Positions 1 to 10,167 of a stretch of 64,000 bases of DNA are shown piece by piece. How positions within the stretch are numbered: the stretch's first letter is position 1; each line of letters opens with the position of its first letter. The position numbers and the translations under genes are program-made. The stretch covers positions 25,481,001 to 25,545,000 of the forward strand of contig NC_083389.1 in NCBI RefSeq assembly GCF_031755915.1, read 5' to 3'. The notes below the pieces were generated by a model. That model saw only the letters and a program-made list of their open reading frames with translations, was not told the origin of the DNA and ran no database searches. Origin of the DNA: Ziziphus jujuba. Taxonomy: Eukaryota; Streptophyta; Magnoliopsida; Rosales; Rhamnaceae.

Positions 1-350
1 AAGAACACTAAGTCAGGCTCTTCTCCTACCCGTATCGAATGGAACATGCTGAGCCAAATATTCTTCATGTAAAACCTACTTACTTTATTTAGATCGGGAA
101 AATCGTACGGTTTTATGAAACTATGTGGTATGGCTCGAATCCGTAGTCAATCCTATTTCTGATCGGAATAGTTGACAATTGAGTCCAATTTTTCCCATTA
201 TTTCCATATCCGTAATAGTATGAAAAGAAGGCCCGACTCCAAGTTGTTCGAGAATAGTGGTGTTAAGTTTCTCGACCCTTTGCCTTAGGATTAGTCAATT
301 CTATTTGTCTTAGGATTAGTTAGTTCTATTTCTCGATGGGGGGCAAGGGA
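1..350. other. Plastid IR spacer upstream of trnV (NUPT)
   Basis: Non-coding plastid inverted-repeat sequence from the rps12-trnV interval, recognised from its general sequence and its position before trnV-GAC. I see no gene here. The plastid-derived block probably continues to the left of the window. Confidence 0.7.
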
Positions 351-422
351 AGGGATATAATTCAGTGGCAGAGTGTCACCTTGATGTGGTGGAAGTCATC
401 AATTCAAGCCTGTTTATCCCTA
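351..422 (+). tRNA. trnV-GAC: Decayed plastid tRNA-Val (trnV-GAC) copy
   Basis: A 72-nt cloverleaf-length match to plastid trnV-GAC, complete from the 5' AGGGATATAA to the 3' TATCCCTA. The anticodon position now reads GAT instead of GAC, a C-to-T change at a CpG, so the copy would no longer decode valine. Other substitutions lie in the T arm. It keeps its plastid place upstream of rrn16. As nuclear-resident plastid DNA it is unlikely to serve any ribosome. Confidence 0.85.
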
Positions 423-665
423 AATTTGATTATCCTTAAACCAAATGTGAGTTTTTCTATTTTTACTTGCCCCCCCATCGTGATCAAATGAGAATGGATA
501 AGAGGCTCATGGGATTGACACGAGGGGGTAAGGATGGCTATATTTCTGGGAGCAAACTCCAGGCGAATACGAAGCACATGGATACAAGTTATGTCTTGGA
601 ATGAAAGGCAATTCTGAATCCGCTTTGTCTACAAACAATGAAGTTATAAGTAATGCAACTATGAA
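423..665. other. trnV-rrn16 spacer (NUPT)
   Basis: Plastid spacer between trnV and rrn16 that holds the rRNA-operon promoter, annotated separately. No coding potential seen. Confidence 0.7.
515..544 (+). promoter_or_regulatory. Relic plastid rrn operon promoter (PEP type)
   Basis: TTGACA at 515-520 and TATATT at 539-544 with an 18-bp gap give a sigma70-like promoter for the plastid-encoded RNA polymerase, about 120 bp before rrn16. This is the known position of the plastid rrn16 P1 promoter. That polymerase is absent from the nucleus, so the site should be inert. Confidence 0.7.
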
Positions 666-1575
666 TCTCATGAAAAGTTTGATCCTAGCTCAGGATGAGT
701 GCTGGCGGCATGCTTAACACATGCAAGTTGGATGGGAAGTGGTGTTTCCAGTGGCGGACGAGTGAGTAATGCATAAGAACCTACCCTTGGGAGGGGAACA
801 ATAGTTGGAAATGACTGCTAATACCCCATAGGCTGAGGTACAAAAGGAGGAATCCGCCCGAGGAAGGGCTCGTGTCTGATTAGCTAGTTGGTGAGGCAAT
901 AGCTTACCAAGGCGACGATCAATAGCTGGTCCAAGAGGATGATCAGCCACACTGAGACTGAGACACAGCCTAGATTCCTACAGGAGGCAGCAGTGGGGAA
1001 TTTTCCACAATGGATGAAAGCCTGATGGAGCACTACCCGATTGAGGTAGAAGGCTTATGGGTCGTGAACTTCTTTTCCCAGAGAAAAAACAATGATGGTA
1101 TCTGGGGAATAAGCATTGGCTAACTCTGTGCCAGCAGCCGTGGTAATACAGAGGATGTAAGCATTATCTAGAATGATTTGGTGTAAAATGTTTGTAGGTG
1201 GCTTTTTAAGTCTGCCGTTAAATTCCAAGGCTTAACCCTAGAAAAGCGATGGAAACAACCAAGCTGGAGTATGGTAGGGGTAGAGGGAATTTTTCGTGGA
1301 GCAGTGAAATGCATAGAGATCGAAAAGAACACCAATGGTGAAAGCACTCTGTTAGGCCCGGCACTAACACTAACCCTAGTAGTCCTAGCCGTAAACAATG
1401 GATACTAGGCATTGTGCATATCGACCCATGCAGTGCTGTAGCTAATGCATTAAGTATCCCGCCTGGGAAGTACGTTCGCAATAATGAAACTCAAAAAAAT
1501 TGACAGGGGCTCGTACAAGTAGTGAAGCACGTGGTTTAATTCGATGCAAAATGAAGAGCCTTACCAGGGCTTGAC
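666..1575 (+). pseudogene. rrn16: Plastid 16S rRNA, 5' part, interrupted
   Basis: Matches plastid 16S rRNA from its 5' end, including the 530-loop block GTGCCAGCAGCCGTGGTAATAC (GCGG changed to GTGG). Many G-to-A and C-to-T changes run throughout. About 40 bases around the ATTAGATACCCC motif are deleted near 1366-1380, where a direct jump to AGTAGTCCTAGCCG is seen. The gene is cut at 1575 by a Copia retrotransposon, and the last five bases (TTGAC) are its target duplication. The 3' part resumes at 7618. It cannot give a working rRNA. Confidence 0.95.
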
Positions 1576-2558
1576 TGATGGAATTTGGTGTAGGTTTATG
1601 TTGTTGTACCCTAGAGCACAATCATTCAAGGTGTTAGTCAAGAATGATTGTTGTTGGTTCTTGGTTCTTGATTTTGTTTTTTGGGTTTGTTAAGGTTTTG
1701 TTTCTGGTTTTTAATGGAGGATTGGGGTTCTTGAGAAGGTTGTTAGCTTTTGGGAAGAAGAAGGAAACAAATGTAGTAGTTGAGAGAGAGAGAGAGAGCC
1801 AAAATTGTTGTTTTTCAAAATTTTTGAATATTACTTCCTCAACGTTTTTCATTTCAATTTTTATACTTTTAAATACATCAAAAAGATAATAAGACATGCT
1901 GCCATATTGAGCAATAAATACAAAAGCATTAAAAGTAACCAACCAAGCCAAATTACCTCAACTAACTCTAATCAATGTGCTGGGCATGCAAGAAACCTTC
2001 TTTAATGGGCAGTTCAGCATGTCTGAGGCATTTGAATTTGAGAACCAGCTCCATTTGACTTGAAAATTGTAGGGAAGCCTTTTTGAATATTAAACTATGT
2101 TCTAGCCAAAAATCAGATAAAACAAAGTCCATTTACCCATTCAAAAATAATCAAACCCAAGACAATGTTTTCCAGATTTTTGGGCAACAAAACTGCACAA
2201 GGGTCAGATTGTTTAGGGCTTAACTCAGCCTTCCTAGCTCCAAATTGGGCCATTCTTTTTGCTACTGCTTCCTCTGCATTTCTAGTTTATTATATCCAAA
2301 TCCCAAACCTTCTTCAAACAACATCCAAAGAAGTGGACTTATGTTGCTGGAAATACAATTCCAGCAACTAGACAAAATGGCCCTAAGCTATAGTTAATTA
2401 GCTTAGGGCATCACTAAAAAGATATTGTTCTTAAACATTGCAAGATAAAATAAAATCCATAAACATAAATAATGTTTGGTCTTTGATTTTGCAAAACAAA
2501 GAGTGCAAGAGTAACCAAACTACCTTCCATATTGTGGCAAGATCACCACATTTCAACA
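1576..2558 (-). repeat. Copia 3' LTR
   Basis: 983-bp direct repeat of 6622-7617, starting TGATGGAATT and ending TTTCAACA. It contains a GA-dinucleotide run near 1784-1797 that is shorter than in the other LTR. Being the LTR next to the polypurine tract on the minus strand, it is the 3' LTR. Confidence 0.95.
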
Positions 2559-2569
2559 CTCCTCCTTGG
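2559..2569 (-). other. Copia polypurine tract
   Basis: Minus strand reads CCAAGGAGGAG directly before the 3' LTR, the expected plus-strand priming site for reverse transcription. Confidence 0.75.
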
Positions 2570-2599
2570 TGTTCTTGCTTGAAATATTGAGAAGCTTCC

Positions 2600-3905
2600 T
2601 CAAGGTCTCAAATCTTGCTTTTGGAAGTGGCTGATGAAGAAATCTGCAAGGTTATCTTCGGTCTTGATATATTCCAAGCTTACTTCTCCATTTTCTTCAA
2701 ACTCCCTCAAAGAGTGATACTTCACCGGTATATGTTTTGTCCTTCCATGTTTAATGGGGTTCTTGGCTATTGATATGGCTGAAGTGTTGTCACATTTGAT
2801 GATGGTTGAACCCTCTTGAGGATAACCATGGTCCTCCAATAATTTCCTAAGCCAAATGCATTTGATTTGCACATGAAGAGCAAGCAATGTACTTGGCTTC
2901 AGCGGTGCTTTGAGTGGTTGTTGCTTGCTTCTTTGCATTCCATGAGAATGGTCCACTACCAAGTGAGAAAAGATACCCCGAAGTGCTCTTCATATCATCC
3001 AAGCATCCAGCCCAATCACTATCCGAGTCGGCCATTAATCTCATCACATCTTGCCTATCATACCAAACTACAAAGTCTTGTGTTCCTTTTAAGTATCTAA
3101 GAATTCTTTTGCCACCTACAAAATGATTTTGGGATGGTGCTTGCATATATCTAGAAAAAACACATGTGGCATGCATAATATCCTGTCTTGATGAACATAC
3201 ATAGAGCAAACTTCCTATCATGCTTCTATATAGGGTCGGGTTTACCTTTGGTGTGCCATCCTCCTTCTTGTATTTGTCTCCTTGGCTCATTGGTGTTGAC
3301 ATTGGCTTGCATTCATCAAGGTTGAACTTTTTCAAAAGATCTTTGATGTATTTCTCTTGAGATATGAAGATACCCCTAGAGCATTGCATCACTTCCACTC
3401 CAAGGAAGTAATTCATTTCACCAAGGCTTGACATGTCAAACTCCTTTTCAAGTTCATTTTTCAAAGCTTCCACATTCTTTTCATTTTCACCCGTGACCAA
3501 CAAATCATCCACATAGAGTGAGATAACAATCATTCGTTCTTCATTCCTTATGTACAGTGTTGGCTCACTTGAACTCCTTCTAAAGCCTTGGTAGATCAAG
3601 TAACCATCAATCTTGCCATACTAAGCCCTAGGTGCTTGCTTTAACCCGTAAAGTGCCTTGTGTAGATGGTAGACTTTGTCCTCATGTCCTTGAACAATGA
3701 AGCCCTCGGGTTGCTTGACATAAACCTCCTCTTGAAGCACACCATTCAAGAAAGCTGACTTTACATCAAGGTGGTACACCTTCCATGACATTGAGGCCGA
3801 GATGGATAGGATGAGCCTTATGGTCTCCATTCTTGCAACCGGTGCAAACTTATTGTGCATAGCCTTTTGCCACAAGCCTTGCCTTGTTCTTGCATATTGT
3901 TCCAT
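2600..3905 (-). pseudogene. Copia reverse transcriptase and RNase H
   Basis: Three adjoining minus-strand reading segments (3621-3905, 2847-3599, 2600-2962) carry the Copia RT and RNase H. Visible marks: the RT block with [11 protein letters not shown] and YGLKQAPRA, the catalytic SLYVDDLLVTGE in which YVDD holds the metal-binding aspartates, and the RNase H region with the tail TKHIPVKYHSLRE. A stop after LKQAPRA and a frameshift near 2900 separate the parts. It once copied the element RNA into DNA in cytoplasmic particles; it cannot now be made as one protein. Confidence 0.93.
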
Positions 3906-4638
3906 CCAGGTTGAACTTGGTCCTAAAGATCCACTTTACACAAATTGGTTTCTTGTTTTTAGGTTTAGAAACCAAAAACCAAGTTTCATTCTTTTCTATC
4001 GTATCCATTTCGGTTTGCATGGCCTCCATCCACTCTTTCTTTTGCATAGCTTCTTGAGCATTGGTAGGATCACTCAAGGCAACATTGCACCTTTCATATA
4101 TTTCGGACAATGGCCTTTCTCCTCTAACACCATCTCCAATCTCCAATTCGGCTCCAATGGTCTCAAGTGCATCCTCCTCATCATCTTCATTTTCTTCATT
4201 GTCATTGTCATTGGTTTCTTCTTCTTCATCATCCAACCGAGCATTATCTTCATGGACAAGAAGCTCCTCCTTTGTCCAATCCCAAACAGCATCTTCATCA
4301 ATCCTCACATCCCTTGTTACCACAAGTTTCTTGGTTTCCAAGTTGAAAACCCTAAAACCTTTGGTAACCTCACTAAAGTTGACCAAGATGCCCACATTTG
4401 CCCTTTTGTCAAGCTTGTCTCTCATGTGTGGATGAACATGGAGAAAACAAACACTTCCAAAGATTTTTATGTTGTCTAAAGATGGTTTTTCTCCATACCA
4501 TATCTCATAGGGTGTCTTGGACTCATTGGCTTTGGTATATGCTCGATTTTGGATGTAGCTAGCCGTGTATATGGCTTCGGCCCAAAACTTCTTTGGTATG
4601 TTCTTCTCATGTATCATGCACCTTGCCATCTCCATCAA
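3850..4638 (-). pseudogene. Copia integrase C-terminal region to RT start
   Basis: A 262-residue open stretch starting inside the integrase (KKFWAEAIYTASYI) and running through an acidic Asp/Glu-rich linker into the N-terminal RT (KNETWFLVSKPKNKKPI and [10 protein letters not shown]). It ends at a stop beside a frameshift, since the next RT block overlaps it in another frame at 3850-3905. The order integrase-linker-RT is the Copia signature. Integrase would join element cDNA to the chromosome. Confidence 0.9.
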
Positions 4639-4668
4639 GGTCCTATTTTTCGTCTCACAAACACCATT

Positions 4669-5037
4669 TTATTGTGGTGTGTATGGTGTTGTGAATTGAT
4701 GCACCATTCCATTTTCTTTGCAAAATTCCTCCATAGCCAAGCTTGTATATTCTCCACCATTGTCGGTTCTTAAGCACTTCATCTTTGCATTGCTTTGGGT
4801 TTCCACCATCTTCTTGAATTCCATGAACTTCTCAAGCACTTGTGACTTGGTTGTTAGAAAATATACCCAACACATCCTTGAGTAGTCATCAATGAAGGTT
4901 AGGAAGTACTTACAACCTCCAATTGATGACAAACTCATCGGTCCACACACATTCGAATGGGCTAGCTCAAGCTTCTCCTTAGCTCTACATGAACCGGCTT
5001 TAGGGAATGGAGTCGTGTGGATTTCCCTAGTTGGCAT
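4669..5037 (-). pseudogene. Copia integrase catalytic core
   Basis: Shows the D-D part of the DDE integrase core: LTFIDDYSRMCWVYFL and RTDNGGEYTS, followed by TPYTPQ and then a stop where Copia elements have a second glutamine (CAA changed to TAA). The catalytic glutamate lies just after the stop, in NGVCETKNRT. The segment overlaps the upstream protease-zinc region in a different frame (4962-5037), which marks a frameshift. Confidence 0.92.
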
Positions 5038-5600
5038 ACATCACATAGGCTTCTCATCTCCTCAATCTTTGGCATGTCCTTCACAATGGCATTGGTGTTT
5101 TTCATGGCACCATAGCTAGAATGCCCAAGCCTTTTATGCCAAAGTTGAGAAATGGACTCCACTTTGGTTTTTAAGGCTTGTTCATTCTTAAGTAGGTCCA
5201 ATCTATAGCTTTGGTCCTTCAATGGTACCTTAAACAGCTCATTACCGCAAGCATCATATATAATACATCCATCTTTTGCAAAGTTTAAAGCAAAGCCTCT
5301 TCCCACCAATTGTGCTACACTAAGCAAGTTTTCACACAAACTAGGAACATATGGCACATCTTTTATAATTTTGGTACCTTCCTTGGTGTTCAAGCACACA
5401 TCTCCTTTGCCTTCTACTTCCATGAACCGGCCATCACCAATCTTCACTTTGGTTTTGTAGTTTCGGTCAAGCTCCATAAAACCATCCTTTTGGAAACTCA
5501 TGTGGTGTGAGCAACCACTATCCACAAGACAACCGAAACCACTACTTGTGGCCTTAAGGCATGTGGCCACAAATAGGTTCTCGGCTTCTTCATTAACCAC
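4962..5600 (-). pseudogene. Copia protease and integrase zinc-binding region
   Basis: A 212-residue open stretch. The aspartic protease motif LVDSGCSHHM is near its N-terminus, with the catalytic aspartate intact. Further on LWHKRLGH and CDVCQLGK make the HHCC zinc-binding (gag-pre-integrase) domain. The C-terminal end is out of frame with the integrase core. The protease would cut the Gag-Pol polyprotein inside virus-like particles. Confidence 0.92.
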
Positions 5601-5624
5601 ATTGGCTTGTTGTCTCCTTTGCTT

Positions 5625-5750
5625 GCATACTTTGGCAATGTGGCCTTTTCCTCCACATCTTTCACAAGATGCATCCGGCCTCCAAAAACACTTGGATGGT
5701 GGATGTCCAAGCTTCTTGCAATGAGGGCAAGGTGGATGCCCTCCTCGGTT
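5625..5750 (-). pseudogene. Copia Gag zinc knuckles (two CCHC)
   Basis: Read in the protease frame, the minus strand gives two CX2CX4HX4C knuckles: CPHCKKLGHPPSKC and, 10 residues on, CERCGGKGHIAKVC. Two different knuckles are kept, upstream of which is a Gln/Asn-rich low-complexity stretch. They would bind element RNA. They are separated from the Gag start by a frameshift. Confidence 0.85.
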
Positions 5751-5856
5751 TTGATGGCTTTGTTGTTGTTGTTGTTGATTCCATCCACTTTTGTTGTTAT
5801 TTGTGTTGTTGTTGGTTGTAAAACCAGCTTGGTTGGTGTTGTTGCTCTTCCTTCCT

Positions 5857-6417
5857 TTATTCTTCTTTTTGTTGTCGTTGCCACCATATAATGCTCTTCC
5901 TTCCTTCCTTCCTTTCGGGCAAACTCACCAATAATTTCTCTACTATCCTTTGATTGGTCAATTGCTCACCAAGGACCCGAATTTGATTTACCACTTTGAG
6001 CATCCTTTCCGTGAAATCCTTGACAAGCTCATTCTCCTTCATCTTCAAGGTCTCAAACTCTCTTCTTAGGTTTAAAACTTGCATTTGCTGAGTTCTAGTA
6101 TTTCCATGGAACTCCTCTTGAAGCTTTATCCAAACCTTTCTAGCACTTGTGCACGACATTGTCCTTGTAAAAATGGAATCACTCACAGAGGAGTGCAAGG
6201 CAGTGAGGGTCTTGAACCCCTTGGCATCTTCGGCCTCATGTGCATTTCTTTGTGCTTGGGTTGCATTAGCTCTCAACTCTTCCACTACATAACCTTCTTC
6301 TATGACTTCCCATAAACCAAAGACTTGAAGGTAGGCTTTCATTTTTATACTCCAAATGGAATAGTTTTTGCCTTCAAACTTAGGTGGTGTTGGGGTTGCA
6401 AAGGATTGTGAGGCCAT
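5857..6417 (-). pseudogene. Copia Gag, truncated by frameshift
   Basis: Starts at MASQSFATPTPPKFEGKNYS, the typical Copia Gag opening with the NYSIW block, and continues through the UBN2-type Gag region (VWIKLQEEFHGNTRTQQMQV, LLVSLPERKEG). The frame then shifts and runs into unrelated residues before a stop, about where the zinc-knuckle linker should begin. I chose the methionine at 6417 rather than one 27 codons upstream because it matches the usual family start. Confidence 0.88.
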
Positions 6418-6609
6418 CTGAAAAAATGGTTTTTCAAAAGTTTTGAAAAATGGACACAAGAACAAGCTCTCGGGTGGTGGTGTTTTGGTGAGTTTCAACT
6501 AGTCTTTTTGGGAGGTTTGGTTTTGGTTGGAAGGCTTTAGGTGGGGGATCCTCTCACAAATAAAATGGTCTAGGTTGAAAGCTCACAAGGTCCTAAGAAA
6601 TTACACTAT

Positions 6610-6621
6610 GCTCTGATACCA
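6610..6621 (-). other. Copia primer-binding site (tRNA-iMet)
   Basis: Minus strand reads TGGTATCAGAGC immediately after the 5' LTR, complementary to the 3' end of plant initiator methionine tRNA. Confidence 0.9.
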
Positions 6622-7617
6622 TGATGGAATTTGGTGTAGGTTTATGTTATTGTACCCTAGAGCACAATCATTCAAGATTTTAGTCAAGAATGATTGTTGT
6701 TGGTTCTTGGTTCTTGATTTTGTTTTTTGGGTTTGTTAAGGTTTTGTTTCTGGTTTTTAATGGAGGTTTGGGGTTCTTGAGAAGGTTGTTAGCTTTTTGG
6801 AAGAAGAAGGAAATAAATGTAGTAGTTGAGAGAGAAAGAGAGAGAGAGAGAGAGAGCCAAAATTGTTGTTTTTCAAAATTTTTGAATATTACTTCCTCAA
6901 CGTTTTTCATACTTTTAAATACATAAAAAAGACAATAATACATGCTTCCATATTGAGCAATAAATACAAAAGCATTAAAAGTAACCAACCAAGCCAAACT
7001 ATCTCAACTAACTCTAATCAATGTGCTGGGCATGCAAGAAACCTTCTTTAATGGGCATTTCAGCTTGTCTGAGGCATTTGAATTTGAAAACCAGCTCCAT
7101 TTGACTTGAAAATTGGAGGGAAGCCTTTTTGAATATTAAAATATGTTCTACCCAAAAATCAGATATAACAAAGTCCATTTACCCATTCAAAAATAATCAA
7201 ACCCGAGGCAGTTTTGTCCAGATTTCTGGGCAACAAAACTGCACAAGGGTCAGATTGTTTAGGGCTTAACTCATCCTTCCCAGCTCCAAATTAGGCCATT
7301 CTTTTTGATGCTGCTTCCTCTATGTTTCTCATTTATTATATCCAAAATTTGAATCCAAAGCCCAAACCGTCTTCAAACGGAATCCAAAGAAGTGGACTTA
7401 AGTTGCTGGAAATACAATTCCAGTAACTAGACAAAATGGCCCTAAGTTATAGTTAATTAGCTTAGGGCATCACAAAAAATATATTGTTCTTAAACATTAC
7501 AAGATAAAATAAAATGCATAAACCTAAATAATCTTTGGTCTTTGATGTTGCAAAACAAAGAGTGCAAGAGTAACCGAACTACCTTGCACATTGTGGCAAG
7601 ATCACCACATTTCAACA
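6622..7617 (-). repeat. Copia 5' LTR
   Basis: 996-bp direct repeat of 1576-2558. It begins TGATGGAATT and ends TTTCAACA on the plus strand. Its GA-dinucleotide run near 6830-6855 is longer than in the partner LTR, and several other small length differences are visible. Confidence 0.95.
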
Positions 7618-8005
7618 TTGACATGCCGCTAATCCTCTTGAAAGAGAGGGGTGCCTTCAGGAACGCAGACACAGGTGGTGCATGGCTGTCGTCAGCTTGT
7701 GTCATAAGATGTTAGGTGAAGTCCCACAATGAGCACAACCCTTATGTTTAGTTGCCACCATTGAGTTTGGAACCTTCACCAGACTCGCGTACATGAAGCC
7801 GGAATCGCTAGTAATCACTGATCAGCCATACGGTGGTGAATTTGTTCTCGAGCCTTGTACACATCGCCCATTGCACTATGCGAGCTAGCCATGCCCAAAG
7901 TCGTTACCTTAACCACAAGGAGGGGATGCTAAAGGTAGGGCTAGTGACTGGAGTGAAGTCGTAACAATGTAGCCGTATTGGAAGGTGCGGCTAGATCACC
8001 TCCTT
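7618..8005 (+). pseudogene. rrn16: Plastid 16S rRNA, 3' part
   Basis: Resumes with the target duplication TTGAC and continues plastid 16S to its 3' end, GATCACCTCCTTTT, which includes the anti-Shine-Dalgarno core CCTCC. About 150 bases are missing after GAACCTTCACCAGACT near 7785, where the sequence jumps to CATGAAGCCGGAATCGC. Both parts together hold about 1.29 kb against the usual 1.49 kb. Confidence 0.94.
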
Positions 8006-8147
8006 TTCAGGGAGACCTAATGCTTGTTAGGTATGTTGGTTTGACACTGCTACACACCCAAAAAGAAGCAAGCAACGTTTGAGTGAAACTTGGTGATGGA
8101 AGTAGTTTTGTTGGCATAGCGGGCCCTCAACAGGAGGCCCACACGAT

Positions 8148-9118
8148 GGGCTATTAGCTCAGTGCTATAGCACACCCTAATAATCTCGTCGTTGTGCCAA
8201 GGTTGTGAAGGCTCTCAGCCACATGGATAGTTCAATGTGCTCATCAGTGCCTGACCCTGAGATGTGGATCATCCAAGGCATATTAGCATGGCATACTTCT
8301 TTTGTTTGAACTGGGGTTTGAAACTGAACTTGTACTCAGGAGGATAGATGGGGCGATTTAGGTGAGATCCAATGTAGATGCAACTTTCTATTCACTCGTG
8401 GGATCCAGGCGGTTCGGGGAGGACCACCACGACTCCTCTATTCTCGAGAATCATACATCCCTTATCAGTATATGGGCAGCTATCTCTCGAGCATAGGTTT
8501 AGGTTCGGCCTCAATGGGAAAATAAAACGGAGCACCTAACAACGTATCCTGATAGACCAAGAACTACGACATTGCCCTTTTCATTCTGAGGTGACGGAGG
8601 GATCGTACCATGCGAGACTTTTTTTCATGCTTTTCCCGAAGGTTTGCAGAAAGCTGCAATCAATAGGATTTTCCAAATCCTCCTTTCCCGAAAGGAAGAA
8701 CGTGAAAATGTTTTTTCCTTTTTGCAAGGACCAAGACATTGGATCTAGCCGTAAGAAGAATGCTTGGCTGATAAATAACTCACTTCTTGGTCTTCGACCC
8801 TTTCAATCACTACAAACACCCCCAATCAATGCAATGGGATGTGTCTTAATGAGAGTCTAGGGTTGGGCCATGAGAGTCTCTTAATGCCTTCTTTTTTCTA
8901 CTCATCAGAGTTATTTCACAAAGACTTGCCATGGTAAAGAAGAAAGGAGGAACAAGTACACTTGGAGAGCATAATATGACAAAGAATTGTATACTGTGTT
9001 CGGGAAGGATGAATTGCTCCTGAAAAGGAATCTATTAATTCACTCCCAATTGGTTGGACCACAGGTACGATGATTTACTTCACAGGTGAGGTCTCTTGTT
9101 CAAGTCCAGGATGGCCTA
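8148..9118 (+). tRNA. trnI-GAU: Decayed split plastid tRNA-Ile (trnI-GAU)
   Basis: Exon 1 (8148-8184) starts GGGCTATTAGCTCAGTG and exon 2 (9084-9118) holds the T-arm sequence GGTTCAAGTCC with one change. The group II intron of about 0.9 kb lies between (8185-9083) and keeps the intron tract where ycf68 is annotated in some plastomes; that frame is broken here. The anticodon position reads AAT where GAT is expected. The gene follows rrn16 as in plastid rRNA operons. Confidence 0.9.
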
Positions 9119-9182
9119 GCTGCACTAAAGAAAAGAATAGAATAAGCATTTGACTCCTTCATGCATGCTTCACTTGGCTCGG

Positions 9183-10008
9183 GGGGATATAGCTCAGTTG
9201 GTAGAGCTCTGCTCTTACAATTGGGTCATTACGATTACGAGTTGTATGTCTAATTGTCTAGGCAGTAATGATAGCATCTTGTACCTGAACCAGTGGCTCA
9301 CTTTTTCTAAGTAATAGGGAAGAGGACCGAAACATAGAGGAGGTAGGATGGGCAGTTCGTCAGATATAGTATGGCTCCAACATGGACAATAGTTGGAGTC
9401 GACAGCTCTCCTAGGGTTCCCTCATCTAGGATCCCTGGGGAAGAGGATGAAGTTAGCCTTCGCAAACAACTTGATGCATTATCTCCCTTCAACGCTTTGA
9501 GCGAAATGCAGCAAAAAGAAGGAAAATCCATGGACGAACCCCATCATCTCCACCCCGTAGGAACTATGAGATCACCCTAAGGACGCCTGCAGCATTTAGG
9601 GATCGTAGACTGACCATAGAACCTGTTCAATAAGTGGAACGCATTAGCTGTCCGCTTTTAGGTTAGGCAACAAGAATCAGAGAAGAGTAATCACTTATTC
9701 TTAAAACCAGCATTATTAAGACCAAAGAGTCAGGTGGAAAAGGGGGGAAAGCTCTCTTTTCCTGGTTCTCCTATAGCTAGATCCTCCAGAACCACAAGAA
9801 TCCTTAGTTAGAATGGGATTCGAACTCAACACCTTTTGAGATTTGAGAGGAGTTGCTATTTGGAGAGCACAGTACTATGAAAGCTGTAAGCTGTGTTTGG
9901 GGGGAGTTATTGTCTATTGTTGGCATTTATGGTAGAATCAGTCGGGGGCATGAGAGGTGGTAGTTTACCCTATGGCGGATGTCAGCTATTCGAGTCTGCT
10001 TATCTCCA
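9183..10008 (+). tRNA. trnA-UGC: Decayed split plastid tRNA-Ala (trnA-UGC)
   Basis: Exon 1 (9183-9220) begins GGGGATATAGCTCAGTTGG; exon 2 (9974-10008) ends TGCTTATCTCCA. The group II intron runs from 9221 to 9973. The anticodon TGC is now TAC by G-to-A. It sits between trnI and rrn23, the fixed plastid order. Intron lesions include several short deletions compared with the usual plastid sequence. Confidence 0.9.
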
Positions 10009-10167
10009 ACTCGTGAACTTAGTCGATACAAAGCTATATGATAGCATCCAAATTTTCTGATATGGCAATTTGATCTATGCTATGATTTAGCATTCATGGA
10101 CGTTGATAAGATCCTCCCATTTAGTAACACCTTAGGGAACGGCATAGCCTTAAATTTAAGGGTGTGG

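Larger units (their letters stand above)
1576..7617 (-). mobile_element. Ty1/Copia LTR retrotransposon in rrn16
   Basis: A 6,042-bp element with LTRs of 983 and 996 bp, TG...CA ends and a perfect 5-bp target duplication TTGAC (1571-1575 and 7618-7622). On the minus strand the order is LTR, primer site, Gag, two zinc knuckles, protease, integrase, reverse transcriptase, RNase H, LTR. Integrase before RT defines the Copia class. The single ancestral gag-pol frame is broken by several stops and frameshifts, so this copy is not autonomous now. The two LTRs are clearly similar but not identical (3 differences in the first 78 aligned bases), which argues against a very recent insertion. Confidence 0.96.

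Noticed and set aside
1634..1951. 105-codon minus-strand frame in the Copia LTR, repeated at 6680-6997
   Set aside because: Present in both LTRs only because they are copies of each other; low complexity, no family recognised.
3802..4479. 225-codon plus-strand frame opposite the Copia integrase/RT
   Set aside because: Antisense shadow of the pol frame.
8591..8860. 89-codon frame in the trnI intron
   Set aside because: The region carries the old ycf68 tract of the intron, but the frame is not the ycf68 frame and is an accident of decay.
9371..9580. 69-codon frame in the trnA intron
   Set aside because: Intron sequence conserved as RNA; no protein evidence.
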